A DNA stretch of 64,000 nucleotides from Shiella aurantiaca. GTDB taxonomy: Bacteria; Bacteroidota; Bacteroidia; Cytophagales; Cyclobacteriaceae. This document shows positions 50,014 through 58,670 of the stretch, in pieces. Made by a program: the position numbers and the translations under genes. The notes under the pieces are model-generated. The model saw nothing but the letters and a program-made list of their open reading frames with translations, ran no database searches and was not told where the DNA came from. Where the stretch lies: assembly GCA_030412945.1 (NCBI GenBank), contig JAUHJS010000008.1:124001-188000 (forward strand), given 5' to 3'. Each line of letters starts with the position of its first letter. Position 1 is the first letter of the stretch.

Positions 50014-52542
50014 TTACTGACCTACGAAAAACAGCGCATTGTCCATTAACAATCGTCCGTTTTTCCAAAAGGCACGGAACAAAGGATTATCCCCTAGGTA
50101 AATTACCTGACCGCGGCCCTTTTCTTGGACGCCAAACACAAGAGTGTTGTTCAGCCTTTCTTCCACCCGTGCTCCTACAAAACCACTTACATTGGCTTTG
50201 GCATTGGCAAAAGTACCCACATTCCAGCCATCGTTCAGATAAGCGTAGCGGTCGCTATTGGTTTTAAGCGTGAAGTAGCTTGAGCTGTAGCCAAAAGCCA
50301 GCGGATGAGTGTTGTCCATGCGTAGCTTGAAGATTCCTCCTCCTACAAAATCTTTTATGCCATCGCGCTCGCGGTTGGCGTACACACGCAAACGATTTTG
50401 TTCTGCATAGCTTTTCTCTTTTTTCTCCAGCAGTTTTTTCTCCTCCTCGTCTTGGTAAGACGATAAATCAAATCCCTCTTTTCCGGCAAAAGCCGAAAGG
50501 GCATTGTCAATCAGGATCAGCTTTCCGCCAGCTTGCACCCAAGCCGAAAGGCTTTTTAATTGGTTTTCATTGGCAAAGCTTCCATAATACCCATCGGGTA
50601 AAATGAGGACATCGTAAGTACTTAGATTTACACGATTGAAATCATCGGTATCGATAACCGTTACGGTATAGCCGAGTTCCTGCTCAAAGTAGTACCAGGT
50701 TTCCCCAAAAGATAAGGAAGAAGTGCCATCTCCAGCCAACAAGGCCACTTTGGGCGCTTGAATGATACGCACCGACTCAGAACCAAAATCTTTACCACTA
50801 TCTACAAACCCTGTTTGGGCGGCATAGAGGATTCGACCGTGTTTTTTGGCTGTTTCCTGCACCAAAGCAAACCATTTTAACCCGAAAGACTCATTGCCCC
50901 TGCGGGTAATCACTAAGCTTCCCCTGCCAAAGGTGCGTCCATCCAAACTGAAAGGCTCGCTGGCATAGCGAACGATCATGCCCATTTGCAACAGTTCGGC
51001 CAGAAAGCGAGCATCCGCATGATGCTGCCAGTTGAGTACATAGGCATAAGCGGCTTGGATGCTATCCAGTGTTTCCACCTTCGGTGCTTCGTAGGCTTTG
51101 GTTCCGATTTTTTCGCTTAAGGCGTAGGCTTGCAAACCTTGCGCATAAGGGACGGCCCAAGCGGTAATATCATAGGTCAAAGAATCGGCCAGCTGGGTTT
51201 TAGGTTCAAAAAGCACCTGTACCAAAACCGATTTCGGTTGGTAGGCATTAATCACTACATCGCGGGTGCTAAGCGTGAAGCTTTCCTCCCCACCAGACTG
51301 ATAGCTAAAACCTTTGGCACTTTTGCCCGCTGCTGCCTGTCCATATTGTATACCCAGCTGATCGAGCCAAGTGGTAAGTTCTTTCAGTTTATCGGAGCCA
51401 TTTTCGGCTTTAATCACATAGCTTTTGTATTTGCCTTTGGGTGATGAGCTGCTGTTTTTGAAAAACTGCTGGTATTCGCTGAGCAAACGCTTGGCATGCT
51501 GCGCACTGATTTCTACCGTGGAGATTCCGGTAGTGTAATGATGGGCAATGCGGTCTTTTAAGCTAAGTGTATCGCCCAGTTCGGTGATGATGCCGAGTCC
51601 GGCACGGCCGGAACCGCCTTGTTCGTAAGTCATCCCAATGCTGCCATTGTACATAGGATAGGTATCACCATAGCTCGGATAGAGCAAATCAAACACCTCT
51701 CCGGTGAAATACAGCCAGCCTTCTTTATCGAAATATTTGGCGTGATTTTTCCCGATAGTCACCTGAAATTCGCGCTGCCAAGGCGTAATTTGCTCATGCA
51801 AAGGCTCTGCGGCCGGAGCAAAATAGTAGGGGTTGTCCACGCCTTGCTCATGAAAATCGACATGTACCTGAGGCAGCCAGCGGTTGTATTCCTTCAATCG
51901 CTGCTGCGATTCTACCTGTGTTTGCCAAGCCCAATCGCGGTTGAGGTCAAAAAGATAGTGATTAGCTCTTCCGCCCGGCCAAGGTTCGTGGTGTTCCAAG
52001 GCATCAGGATTAGGATTATAGGCTTGGTTGGCCACACGGTTGTACCACTGCACATAACGTTCGCGTCCATCGGGGTTGATACAAGGGTCGATAATGACCA
52101 AGGTGTTTTCCAGCCAGACTTTTTTGGCCGGATCGGTCAGTAACTCATAAATGGTTTGCATAGAGGCTTCGGTAGAGACCGATTCATTGCCATGCACATT
52201 ATAGCTGAGCCATACCACGGCCACTTCTTTGCCCTCGGGATTTCCTTGCTGTAAGCCAGCTCTTTTCAGGTTGTTATTACGGATTTGCTCCAGATTCTTT
52301 AGGTTCTCGGAAGTCGACACGTAGGCCAATACCAGTGGACGCATTTCATAGGTTTGCCCGTAGTTTTGGAGCACTATGCCTGTTTCGGAGGCCACATGTT
52401 CGTAATAATCCATCACCTTATGGTGCGGGGTAAAGCGCTCGCCTAAGGCATAGCCCAAAAACTGTTCAGGACTTTTCACCTGCGCCATGGCACTCAGGAA
52501 GCTCAAGGAGGCCAAGCAGCCGAATAAGAGTTTTTTCATCAT
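50014..52542 (-). CDS. Secreted M14-family zinc carboxypeptidase-like protein
   Basis: An 842-residue exported protein, started at the ATG pair at 52542/52539 so that MMKKLLFGCLASLSFLSAMA is the signal peptide; the longer frame adds 33 residues. The peptidase domain (about 40 to 370) shows the zinc motif LSYNVHGNESVSTEASM (His and Glu) and the second His in HVDFHEQGVDNPYY, with DPCINPDGRERY between. The C-terminal part from about 600 holds a GATase1-like fold (VALLAGDGTSSLSFGETWYY, DVLILPDGYYGSF). Similar large M14 proteins are common in Bacteroidota and thought to scavenge peptides. A terminator follows. Confidence 0.87.
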   Translation of the reverse strand: MMKKLLFGCLASLSFLSAMAQVKSPEQFLGYALGERFTPHHKVMDYYEHVASETGIVLQNYGQTYEMRPLVLAYVSTSENLKNLEQIRNNNLKRAGLQQGNPEGKEVAVVWLSYNVHGNESVSTEASMQTIYELLTDPAKKVWLENTLVIIDPCINPDGRERYVQWYNRVANQAYNPNPDALEHHEPWPGGRANHYLFDLNRDWAWQTQVESQQRLKEYNRWLPQVHVDFHEQGVDNPYYFAPAAEPLHEQITPWQREFQVTIGKNHAKYFDKEGWLYFTGEVFDLLYPSYGDTYPMYNGSIGMTYEQGGSGRAGLGIITELGDTLSLKDRIAHHYTTGISTVEISAQHAKRLLSEYQQFFKNSSSSPKGKYKSYVIKAENGSDKLKELTTWLDQLGIQYGQAAAGKSAKGFSYQSGGEESFTLSTRDVVINAYQPKSVLVQVLFEPKTQLADSLTYDITAWAVPYAQGLQAYALSEKIGTKAYEAPKVETLDSIQAAYAYVLNWQHHADARFLAELLQMGMIVRYASEPFSLDGRTFGRGSLVITRRGNESFGLKWFALVQETAKKHGRILYAAQTGFVDSGKDFGSESVRIIQAPKVALLAGDGTSSLSFGETWYYFEQELGYTVTVIDTDDFNRVNLSTYDVLILPDGYYGSFANENQLKSLSAWVQAGGKLILIDNALSAFAGKEGFDLSSYQDEEEKKLLEKKEKSYAEQNRLRVYANRERDGIKDFVGGGIFKLRMDNTHPLAFGYSSSYFTLKTNSDRYAYLNDGWNVGTFANAKANVSGFVGARVEERLNNTLVFGVQEKGRGQVIYLGDNPLFRAFWKNGRLLMDNALFFVGQ

Positions 52543-52662
52543 ATCGTATGTATTCAAGGCCAACAAGTTGGGAGATTTTTTAAAAACAACCAATAGAAAC
52601 CCTACAAGCGCAGTAAATCCCTGATAAAGTGTATGGAGCAAAATATAGTTCGTTGATTTTAT

Positions 52663-52693
52663 TTGGTTTATATTATAAACTAGTTTATGTTTG
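52663..52693 (+). promoter_or_regulatory. Bacteroidota-type promoter
   Basis: TTG at 52663-52665, 20 bases, then TATGTTTG at 52686-52693 matches TTG-N17-23-TAnnTTTG. The predicted transcript starts about 15 bases before the ATG at 52716. Confidence 0.65.
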
Positions 52694-52715
52694 CCTTATA
52701 CTTTTATAGAATACA

Positions 52716-53222
52716 ATGAAATTCGTACACCTTGCACTCATTCATAGCCCCATGGGTGGCTTACATGTAGCCGCCTCTCTGATTGCCTTACTGGCAGGAA
52801 CGCGTATCCTGCTGCTAGCAAAAGGAGGGAAAATGCACAAAATATGGGGCTATGGGTATGCTGGTGCTATGTTGGCCACTAATGCTACGGCCTTTATGCT
52901 TTTTCAATTATTTGGTGGATTTGGTCCCTTTCACGTAGCGGCCATTTTCAGCTTGCTTACTTTATGCATGGGCATGTATCCGGCCATCAGTAGAAAAAAT
53001 CCGGATTGGATACGGAGGCATATGTATTGGATGCACTATTCGGTGGTGGGACTGTATGCAGCGCTCATCTCTGAAATAGTAGTGCGTGTGCCTTTGGGTA
53101 TTTCCTTCTTCACAGCGGTCGGCCTTGGTACAGGGGCTGTTGTTCTATTAGGTGTATGGATTATACAGCGCAAGGCTCCATACTGGATGCAAGAGGGCGG
53201 AAAAAGCCTGAAAAATAAGTAA
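52716..53222 (+). CDS. DUF2306-like four-helix membrane protein
   Basis: A 168-residue protein with four predicted membrane segments and conserved histidines: the first helix begins GGLHVAASLIALLAGTRILL, then KMHKIWGYGYAGAMLATNAT, FGPFHVAAIFSLLTLCMGMY, and IRRHMYWMHYSVVGLYAALI. Histidines at the membrane faces suggest haem or metal binding, as proposed for the DUF2306 family, but this is unproven. A good promoter precedes it. It starts the run of small genes 52716-54658. Confidence 0.78.
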   Translation: MKFVHLALIHSPMGGLHVAASLIALLAGTRILLLAKGGKMHKIWGYGYAGAMLATNATAFMLFQLFGGFGPFHVAAIFSLLTLCMGMYPAISRKNPDWIRRHMYWMHYSVVGLYAALISEIVVRVPLGISFFTAVGLGTGAVVLLGVWIIQRKAPYWMQEGGKSLKNK

Positions 53223-53245
53223 AAACTTAACCCAAATTATACCTT

Positions 53246-53755
53246 ATGAAAACCCTATTATTTACTTGTAGCTTATGCCTTGGGCTTATGGCTGCACAAG
53301 CGCAAATGACAGCCGAAGAGGCTATGAAAAAACTTCATTTCTTGGAAGGCGAATGGCAAGGAAAAGCCTGGACCAGCATGGGGAAAGGCCAAGAATACAC
53401 CCTCGACCAGCACGAAAAAGTACAACTCAAGCTCAATGGCACCGTAGTGCAGGTGGAAGGCATCGGCCGCGAAAACGGGGCGGTGGCTTTTCAAGCCCTT
53501 GGCCTGATGAGCTACAATACGTATAAGCAAGCCTACGAATTCAGGGCTTACCGCGACAACGGCCTATTTACCGATGCCTATTTAGAAGTGAAAGGTGATA
53601 AAAACCTAGAGTGGGGCTTTAGTATCCCTAGTGGTGGGAAAATCAAATATGTGATTCAAATCAATGAACAAGGGCAATGGTACGAAATCGGGCATTATAG
53701 CCCCGATGGCAACAATTGGTATAAAACCTTTGAAATGACCTTAGATAAAATCTAA
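53246..53755 (+). CDS. Exported DUF1579-like protein
   Basis: A 169-residue secreted protein: signal peptide TLLFTCSLCLGLMAAQAQ, then a lipocalin-like barrel with the opening KKLHFLEGEWQGKAWTSMGK typical of DUF1579-related proteins, followed by VQVEGIGRENG and ALGLMSYNTYKQAYEFRAY. Ligand unknown. It follows the DUF2306-like gene by 23 bases and precedes the membrane protein by 29 bases, all on the same strand. Confidence 0.75.
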   Translation: MKTLLFTCSLCLGLMAAQAQMTAEEAMKKLHFLEGEWQGKAWTSMGKGQEYTLDQHEKVQLKLNGTVVQVEGIGRENGAVAFQALGLMSYNTYKQAYEFRAYRDNGLFTDAYLEVKGDKNLEWGFSIPSGGKIKYVIQINEQGQWYEIGHYSPDGNNWYKTFEMTLDKI

Positions 53756-53784
53756 TTCGTACATTTAGTTTAAACCCTATTACC

Positions 53785-54372
53785 ATGGAAAACCAAGCCC
53801 CCTTGCGCCAAGAAGAAAGCCTGCGGATTATTCAGCAGATGATAGAAACATCCAAAAATTCGCTACGCGATGATGGTACCTTGTATTTGCTCTGGGGTTG
53901 GCTGGTTTTTCTTTCTTCTATCGGACATTACGCATTGATGGCGCATACTTCCTACGCCCATCCGTATATGGTATGGCTAAGCATGCCCCTGGCCGGAATT
54001 TTTACCGGCATATATGTAGCACGCATGAGCCGAAAAGCGCGGGTGCGCACCTTAGTAGACGAATTTATGATGTACCTCTGGACAGCCTTCATCATCAGTA
54101 TGATTAGCCTTATGTGGCTGATGCCCAAAATAGGCTATGCCAAAACCTTCCCTTTGGTGATGATTTTGTACGCCATAGGTACGTTTGTTTCGGGTGGGGC
54201 ATTGCGTTTCAAACCACTCATGGTAGGAGGGGCGCTCAACTGGGCGATAGCACTCTTTGCATTTTATCGTCCGTTTCAAGAACAATTACTACTTTTGGCC
54301 CTTGCCGTTGCATGCAGCTACATTATTCCGGGGCATTGGCTAAAGATTACCCATAAAAAACAGCATGTTTGA
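53785..54372 (+). CDS. Hypothetical membrane protein, partner of the winged-helix gene
   Basis: A 195-residue protein with a short N-terminal soluble helix (EESLRIIQQMIETSKNSL) and five to six membrane segments (LYLLWGWLVFLSSIGHYALM, MVWLSMPLAGIFTGIYVARM, FIISMISLMWLMP, FPLVMILYAIGTFVSGGAL, LNWAIALFAFY, LLLLALAVACSYIIPGHWL). Its 3' end overlaps the regulator gene by 8 bases. Pairs of such a membrane protein and a small winged-helix regulator are frequent in Bacteroidota, and I infer that the membrane part senses or is controlled by the regulator. Family unnamed to me. Confidence 0.78.
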   Translation: MENQAPLRQEESLRIIQQMIETSKNSLRDDGTLYLLWGWLVFLSSIGHYALMAHTSYAHPYMVWLSMPLAGIFTGIYVARMSRKARVRTLVDEFMMYLWTAFIISMISLMWLMPKIGYAKTFPLVMILYAIGTFVSGGALRFKPLMVGGALNWAIALFAFYRPFQEQLLLLALAVACSYIIPGHWLKITHKKQHV

Positions 54373-54658
54373 AGAACTCGACCCTTTGTTGCATTCCCAA
54401 CTCCGACTGGCGGTGATGTCGCTACTGATATCTGTGCGGGAGGCCGAGTTCACCTACATCAAAGAAAAAACCCAAGCCACCGCAGGGAATTTGAGCGTGC
54501 AAATCAGCAAGCTGAAAGAGGCGGGCTATATTGAAGTAGAAAAAGGGTTTAAGGATAATTTCCCTCAAACCCTCTGTCGTATCAGTCCCAAAGGTATTGA
54601 AGCCTTTGAAAAATATGTAAAAGCTTTGCAGCAGTATTTGAACCTACCTAAGCCCTAG
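54365..54658 (+). CDS. Small winged-helix DNA-binding regulator
   Basis: A 97-residue winged-helix protein: LLHSQLRLAVMSLLISVREA, TYIKEKTQATAGNLSVQISK (recognition helix), LKEAGYIEVEKGFKDNFPQT (wing), and SPKGIEAFEKYVKALQQYL. This is the ArsR/MarR-like single-domain type. It overlaps the upstream membrane-protein gene by 8 bases, so it is translated together with it. Target genes probably include its own unit. Its stop abuts the convergent VOC gene. Confidence 0.85.
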   Translation: MFEELDPLLHSQLRLAVMSLLISVREAEFTYIKEKTQATAGNLSVQISKLKEAGYIEVEKGFKDNFPQTLCRISPKGIEAFEKYVKALQQYLNLPKP

Positions 54659-55081
54659 TTACTTGGCAAAAATCTGGCTCATGTCCTGAAAGGATTTGAA
54701 CTCCAGCGCATTGCCCGAAGGGTCTAGGAAAAACATAGTGGCTTGTTCTCCTACTTGTCCTTTGAAACGAACATAAGGCTCGATGATGAATTTCACGCCT
54801 GCTTTTTTCAAACGCTCGGCCAAGGCTTCCCAGTCGGGCATATCCAGCACCACCCCAAAATGTGGCACGGGCACGGCATGGCTATCCACCGAGTTATAGT
54901 GCAAGTCGGGCTGCATGCCTTCTTTCAAGTGGGCCACAAACTGATGCCCATAGAGGTTGAAATCTATCCAGTGGTCGGAGCTGCGGCCTTCTTCACAAGC
55001 CAAAATGCTTCCGTAAAAATGGCGGGCAGCGGCCAAATCGTGCACGGGCACCGCCAAGTGAAAGGGATTTATCTTTTGCAT
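54659..55081 (-). CDS. VOC-family protein (glyoxalase/dioxygenase-like)
   Basis: A 140-residue single-module VOC protein, started at the ATG at 55081 ([20 protein letters not shown]). Metal-ligand candidates are HLAVPVHD at the N-terminus, [10 protein letters not shown] in the middle and [15 protein letters not shown] (Glu) at the end. Substrate unknown. It converges directly on the winged-helix gene with no spacer and is divergent from the cvfB-like gene. Confidence 0.85.
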   Translation of the reverse strand: MQKINPFHLAVPVHDLAAARHFYGSILACEEGRSSDHWIDFNLYGHQFVAHLKEGMQPDLHYNSVDSHAVPVPHFGVVLDMPDWEALAERLKKAGVKFIIEPYVRFKGQVGEQATMFFLDPSGNALEFKSFQDMSQIFAK

Positions 55082-55153
55082 GGTCAAGATTAGTGACAAA
55101 TCACGAATTCATCAATACCACTCACAACATCCTGAATTGCCATAATAATATCC

Positions 55154-55161
55154 TACCTTTG
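55154..55161 (+). promoter_or_regulatory. -7 element immediately before the cvfB-like start codon
   Basis: TACCTTTG ends 4 bases before the ATG at 55166; a TTG at 55137-55139 is 14 bases upstream, shorter than usual. If used, transcription would begin at or inside the start codon. Confidence 0.4.
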
Positions 55162-55165
55162 TACC

Positions 55166-56005
55166 ATGGTAGCTATTGGAAATTATATCACCCTCACCAT
55201 TTTGCGCGATACGCCTCCTGGTTTGTACCTGGGCGATGAGCAAGGCAATGAGGTGCTCTTGCCCGGCAAATACATCACCGATGACATGAAAGTGGGTGAA
55301 CAGGTAGAAGTATTCATTTACCTCGACTCGGAAGATCGTCCGGTGGCTACTACAGAAAGACCTTTTTTGGTAGTTAATCAGTTTGGTTACCTCCGTGTGA
55401 AAGAAGTAAACAAAACGGGCGCTTTCATGGATTGGGGCTTGGAAAAAGACCTCCTTGTGCCTTTCAACAACCAAAGCGTGACCATGCTGGCGGGAAAATA
55501 TTACCTTGTGTATATGTACCTTGATGCCAAAACCAATCGCTTGGTGGGCACGAGCAAAGTAAATACCTTTCTTTCTTTCAACCCGCCTACCTATTTGAAA
55601 GGACAAAAAGTAGATTTATTGATTACCCGCGAAAACGAATTGGGCTTTCAGGTAATTATTGACAACAAGTTCCGGGGGATGCTCTACCACAACGAAATCT
55701 TTCAAGAAGTGGAGCCCGGCCAACGCATGCTTGGCTTTGTGAAGCAGATTAGGGAAGACAATAAAATAGACGTACGCCTCACCAAGGAGGGCTATACGGA
55801 GGTAGAAAACGCAGCTGAAGAGCTCTGGAAAGCATTGGAAGACCATTCAGGTTTTTTGCCGCTTACTGATAAGAGTGCGCCTGAGGAAGTGAGTAAAGTG
55901 CTAAAAATGAGCAAAAAGGTCTTTAAAAAGGCTGCAGGCTCGCTATTTAAGCAACGCAGAATCCGTATCGAAACGGACGGTATATATAGCACAAAAGGCG
56001 CCTAA
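55166..56005 (+). CDS. CvfB/YitL-like S1-domain RNA-binding protein
   Basis: A 279-residue protein with tandem S1-like OB folds: TILRDTPPGLYLGDEQGNEV and LPGKYITDDMKVGEQVEVFI (first), KEVNKTGAFMDWGLEKDLLV (second), then ITRENELGFQVIIDNKFRGM and QRMLGFVKQIREDNKIDVRL (third), and a C-terminal winged helix (LTDKSAPEEVSKVLKMSKKV). This is the CvfB layout known from Staphylococcus as a virulence-gene regulator binding RNA. The stop lies in the loop of its terminator. Confidence 0.88.
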   Translation: MVAIGNYITLTILRDTPPGLYLGDEQGNEVLLPGKYITDDMKVGEQVEVFIYLDSEDRPVATTERPFLVVNQFGYLRVKEVNKTGAFMDWGLEKDLLVPFNNQSVTMLAGKYYLVYMYLDAKTNRLVGTSKVNTFLSFNPPTYLKGQKVDLLITRENELGFQVIIDNKFRGMLYHNEIFQEVEPGQRMLGFVKQIREDNKIDVRLTKEGYTEVENAAEELWKALEDHSGFLPLTDKSAPEEVSKVLKMSKKVFKKAAGSLFKQRRIRIETDGIYSTKGA

Positions 56006-56017
56006 AGGCGCCTTTTT
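55993..56017. terminator. Terminator with embedded stop codon
   Basis: AAAAGGCGCC, then TAA within the loop, AGGCGCCTTTTT. The TAA is the stop codon of the cvfB-like gene (56003-56005). The near-symmetric sequence can serve the convergent rpiB gene as well. Confidence 0.82.
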
Positions 56018-56020
56018 CTA

Positions 56021-56449
56021 TTAACAAGCTATTTTGTTCACTCGGTTTTGATGCCTACCTCCTTCAAATTCGGTAGCAATAAAGGTAAGCACCATTTGCT
56101 TGGCCAATTCAAAATCTACAAAGCGGGCCGGAATGCAAATCACATTGGCTTGGTTGTGTTGACGGGCCAAAGCGGCCAGTTCCGTATTCCAGCAAAGGGC
56201 GGCACGTATGCCTTGATGCTTATTGGCCGTCATGGCTACACCATTGCCACTCCCGCAAATCAAGATTCCTAAAGTAGATTCGCCCTTTTCTACGGCTGTG
56301 GCCAAAGGGTGCGTATGGTCAGGGTAATCCACACTGGCATCGCTGCCCGGACCAAAATCTTTTACTTCGTGGCCTGCGGCCTCAAGCAATTCTATCAGTT
56401 GTTGTTTGTAGGCAAATCCTGCGTGATCACCTCCTATGGCTAGTTTCAT
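56021..56449 (-). CDS. rpiB: Ribose 5-phosphate isomerase B
   Basis: A 142-residue RpiB/LacAB-family isomerase interconverting ribose 5-phosphate and ribulose 5-phosphate. Family strings are LAIGGDHAGFAYKQQLIELL, DYPDHTHPLATAVEKGE, GILICGSGNGVAMTANKHQG with the catalytic Cys near residue 66, IRAALCWNTELAALARQHNQ and NVICIPARFVDF. All active-site residues are visible. It lies 19 bases downstream of tatC on the same strand. Confidence 0.93.
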   Translation of the reverse strand: MKLAIGGDHAGFAYKQQLIELLEAAGHEVKDFGPGSDASVDYPDHTHPLATAVEKGESTLGILICGSGNGVAMTANKHQGIRAALCWNTELAALARQHNQANVICIPARFVDFELAKQMVLTFIATEFEGGRHQNRVNKIAC

Positions 56450-56468
56450 GGTATTATGGTTTTAGTGC

Positions 56469-57293
56469 CTAATCTCTTTTGGCTAATCGTTGTTCTCTTT
56501 TGCGCTTGCGCCTTACTACCACGCGGGCAATCACGATACTAACTTCATAGAGCAACATGATAGGCAGTGCCACCAATATCTGGCTCATTACATCGGGGGG
56601 AGTAAGAATGGCCGAAATCACCAATATTACCACTACCGAGTGCCTACGGAAGAAAATCATAAGCTCAGGCGTAACAATACCTGCTTTGGCCAAGAAATAC
56701 ACCACCATAGGCAGCTGAAACATCAGTCCGCAAGCCAACACCAGCATGGTTACGGTACTTACATAGCTGATAATATCGAACTGATTCTTAATGGAAGGGT
56801 CGATGGAGTAATTGGATAAGAAATTGATCGACAGAGGCGAAACAATGTAATAACCAAATAAAATACCCGAAACGAAAAGTAGGGTTACAAAAAATACCGC
56901 TCCGCGCGTAAGATTTTTCTCCGTGCTATATAATGCCGGCTTAATAAAGCGCCATATCTCCCAAAAAAAGTAAGGAAAAGCCAAAATCAAGCCAATAACG
57001 AAAGAAGCCGTAATGTGCATGGTGAACTGGCCCGTCATGGTACGGCTCTGAATTTCAAAAGGCAGGGATTCAATGCATAGTACCGTGCTCCCAATCTTCT
57101 CTCCCAGCTCGCACAGCATGCGGTAGGTCCAAAAATCAGTGCGTGAGGGGCCTAGTATCAGCTCATGAAAGATGAAATCTTTCGATACAAAGGCGATAAT
57201 CGCAAATATAAATATAGACGCAAAAGAGCGTATCAAATGCCACCGGAGTTCTTCCAGATGGTCAAGAAACGACATTTCTTTTTCCTTACTCAC
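56469..57293 (-). CDS. tatC: Sec-independent protein translocase subunit TatC
   Basis: A 274-residue TatC with six membrane segments, the core receptor for twin-arginine signal peptides. The conserved cytoplasmic start is EMSFLDHLEELRWHLIRSFA, followed by FVIGLILAFPYFFWEIWRFI, KPALYSTEKNLTRGAVFFV and a C-terminal TPPDVMSQILVALPIMLLYE. The GTG at 57293 gives MSKEKEMSFLD, as in many Bacteroidota; the ATG at 57275 would begin MSFLD and is the alternative. TatA/B genes are not in the window. It follows glyA by 9 bases and precedes rpiB. Confidence 0.93.
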   Translation of the reverse strand: MSKEKEMSFLDHLEELRWHLIRSFASIFIFAIIAFVSKDFIFHELILGPSRTDFWTYRMLCELGEKIGSTVLCIESLPFEIQSRTMTGQFTMHITASFVIGLILAFPYFFWEIWRFIKPALYSTEKNLTRGAVFFVTLLFVSGILFGYYIVSPLSINFLSNYSIDPSIKNQFDIISYVSTVTMLVLACGLMFQLPMVVYFLAKAGIVTPELMIFFRRHSVVVILVISAILTPPDVMSQILVALPIMLLYEVSIVIARVVVRRKRKREQRLAKRD

Positions 57294-57302
57294 TTTTTAG
57301 TA

Positions 57303-58571
57303 TTAATACAGAGGGAAGTTTTTCATCCAGCCGTTTACCTCTTTTCTAATCAAGGCTAGCTCGGTTTCATTTTCATGGTTCATCAAGGCCTTGTCGATAA
57401 AGCTGGCAATCTGATTCATATCCGCTTCCTTCATACCACGTGAAGTCACGGCAGCCGAACCCAAGCGCATACCTGAGGTTACAAAGGGTGATTTATCATC
57501 AAAAGGAACCATGTTTTTGTTGATGGTGATATCGGCCTTGATAAGAGTATTTTCAGCAATTTTCCCTGTCAGGTTTTTCGAACGTAGGTCAATCAGCATC
57601 AAGTGGTTGTCGGTACCATTGCTTATTACCTTGTAGCCCATATCCACAAAAGCCTGACAAAGCACGGCCGCGTTTTTCTTCACCTGCACGATATAGTCCA
57701 TGTATTCATCCGAAAGCGCCTCTTGAAACGCTATGGCCTTTCCGGCAATCACATGCTCTAGCGGACCGCCTTGCGTTCCTGGGAATACACCCCCATCCAA
57801 TAGGCTCGACATCATGCGAATTTCTCCTTTAGGCGTTTTCAGACCGAAAGGGTTTTCAAAATCTTTGCCCATCATAATCACGCCACCGCGAGGACCGCGC
57901 AAGGTTTTGTGGGTAGTGGTAGTTACAATATGGCAATGCTGCAAAGGATCGTTCAATAGACCACGGGCAATCAATCCCGAAGGGTGAGAAATATCTGCCA
58001 ACAGCAGGGCACCTACCTCATCGGCAATGGCGCGCAGGCGCACATAGTCCCAGTCGCGGCTATAGGCCGAAGCTCCGCAAATAATCAATTTTGGTTTCTC
58101 TTTTTTGGCGGTTTCTTCTACTTTGTCCCAGTTAATCAGCCCGGTTTCTTGCTCCACTCCATAGAAAGAAGGGCTGTATAATTTGCCCGAGAAGTTCACC
58201 GGACTACCATGCGTAAGGTGACCTCCGTGTGAAAGGTCAAAGCCTAGGATTTTATCGCCCGGATTCAATACGGCCAAAAAAGCGGCCGCATTGGCCTGAG
58301 CACCCGAGTGAGGCTGCACATTGGCCCATTCTGCGCCAAAAAGTTCTTTCAAGCGATCAATCGCCAATTGTTCGATTTCATCCACTACCTCGCAACCACC
58401 GTAGTAGCGCTTGCCCGGTAGGCCTTCGGCATATTTATTGGTCAAAACACTTCCCATGGCCTCCATTACCTGTTTGCTGGTAAAGTTCTCGGAAGCAATA
58501 AGTTCAATACCGTGGGCTTGGCGCTGGTATTCCTTCTGGATTAAATCGAAAATGACGGTGTCTCTTTGCAT
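57303..58571 (-). CDS. glyA: Serine hydroxymethyltransferase
   Basis: A 422-residue GlyA that converts serine and tetrahydrofolate to glycine and methylene-tetrahydrofolate. Started at the ATG at 58571 ([20 protein letters not shown]); the longer frame adds 16 residues. Motifs: [50 protein letters not shown], and the PLP lysine in [17 protein letters not shown] near residue 229. The promoter at 58594-58624 lies directly upstream. Confidence 0.97.
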   Translation of the reverse strand: MQRDTVIFDLIQKEYQRQAHGIELIASENFTSKQVMEAMGSVLTNKYAEGLPGKRYYGGCEVVDEIEQLAIDRLKELFGAEWANVQPHSGAQANAAAFLAVLNPGDKILGFDLSHGGHLTHGSPVNFSGKLYSPSFYGVEQETGLINWDKVEETAKKEKPKLIICGASAYSRDWDYVRLRAIADEVGALLLADISHPSGLIARGLLNDPLQHCHIVTTTTHKTLRGPRGGVIMMGKDFENPFGLKTPKGEIRMMSSLLDGGVFPGTQGGPLEHVIAGKAIAFQEALSDEYMDYIVQVKKNAAVLCQAFVDMGYKVISNGTDNHLMLIDLRSKNLTGKIAENTLIKADITINKNMVPFDDKSPFVTSGMRLGSAAVTSRGMKEADMNQIASFIDKALMNHENETELALIRKEVNGWMKNFPLY

Positions 58572-58593
58572 GATAGGGCGCGTAAATGTTGCA

Positions 58594-58624
58594 CAAAAAT
58601 AGCCGCTTGCCACTTGCAAAACAA
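58594..58624 (-). promoter_or_regulatory. Bacteroidota-type promoter of glyA
   Basis: On the minus strand TTG (58622-58624), 20 bases, then TATTTTTG (58594-58601), matching TTG-N17-23-TAnnTTTG, 22 bases before the glyA ATG. Confidence 0.6.
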
Positions 58625-58670
58625 TGGAAAAGAGGCTTTAATTGGGAATGTTCTTTATAGGGAAAAGCCT

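Noticed and set aside
49877..50020. Short plus-strand frame of 47 codons starting at an ATG before the M14 gene
   Set aside because: It reads straight through a strong 16-bp terminator and into the 3' end of the convergent gene; codon pattern is not gene-like.
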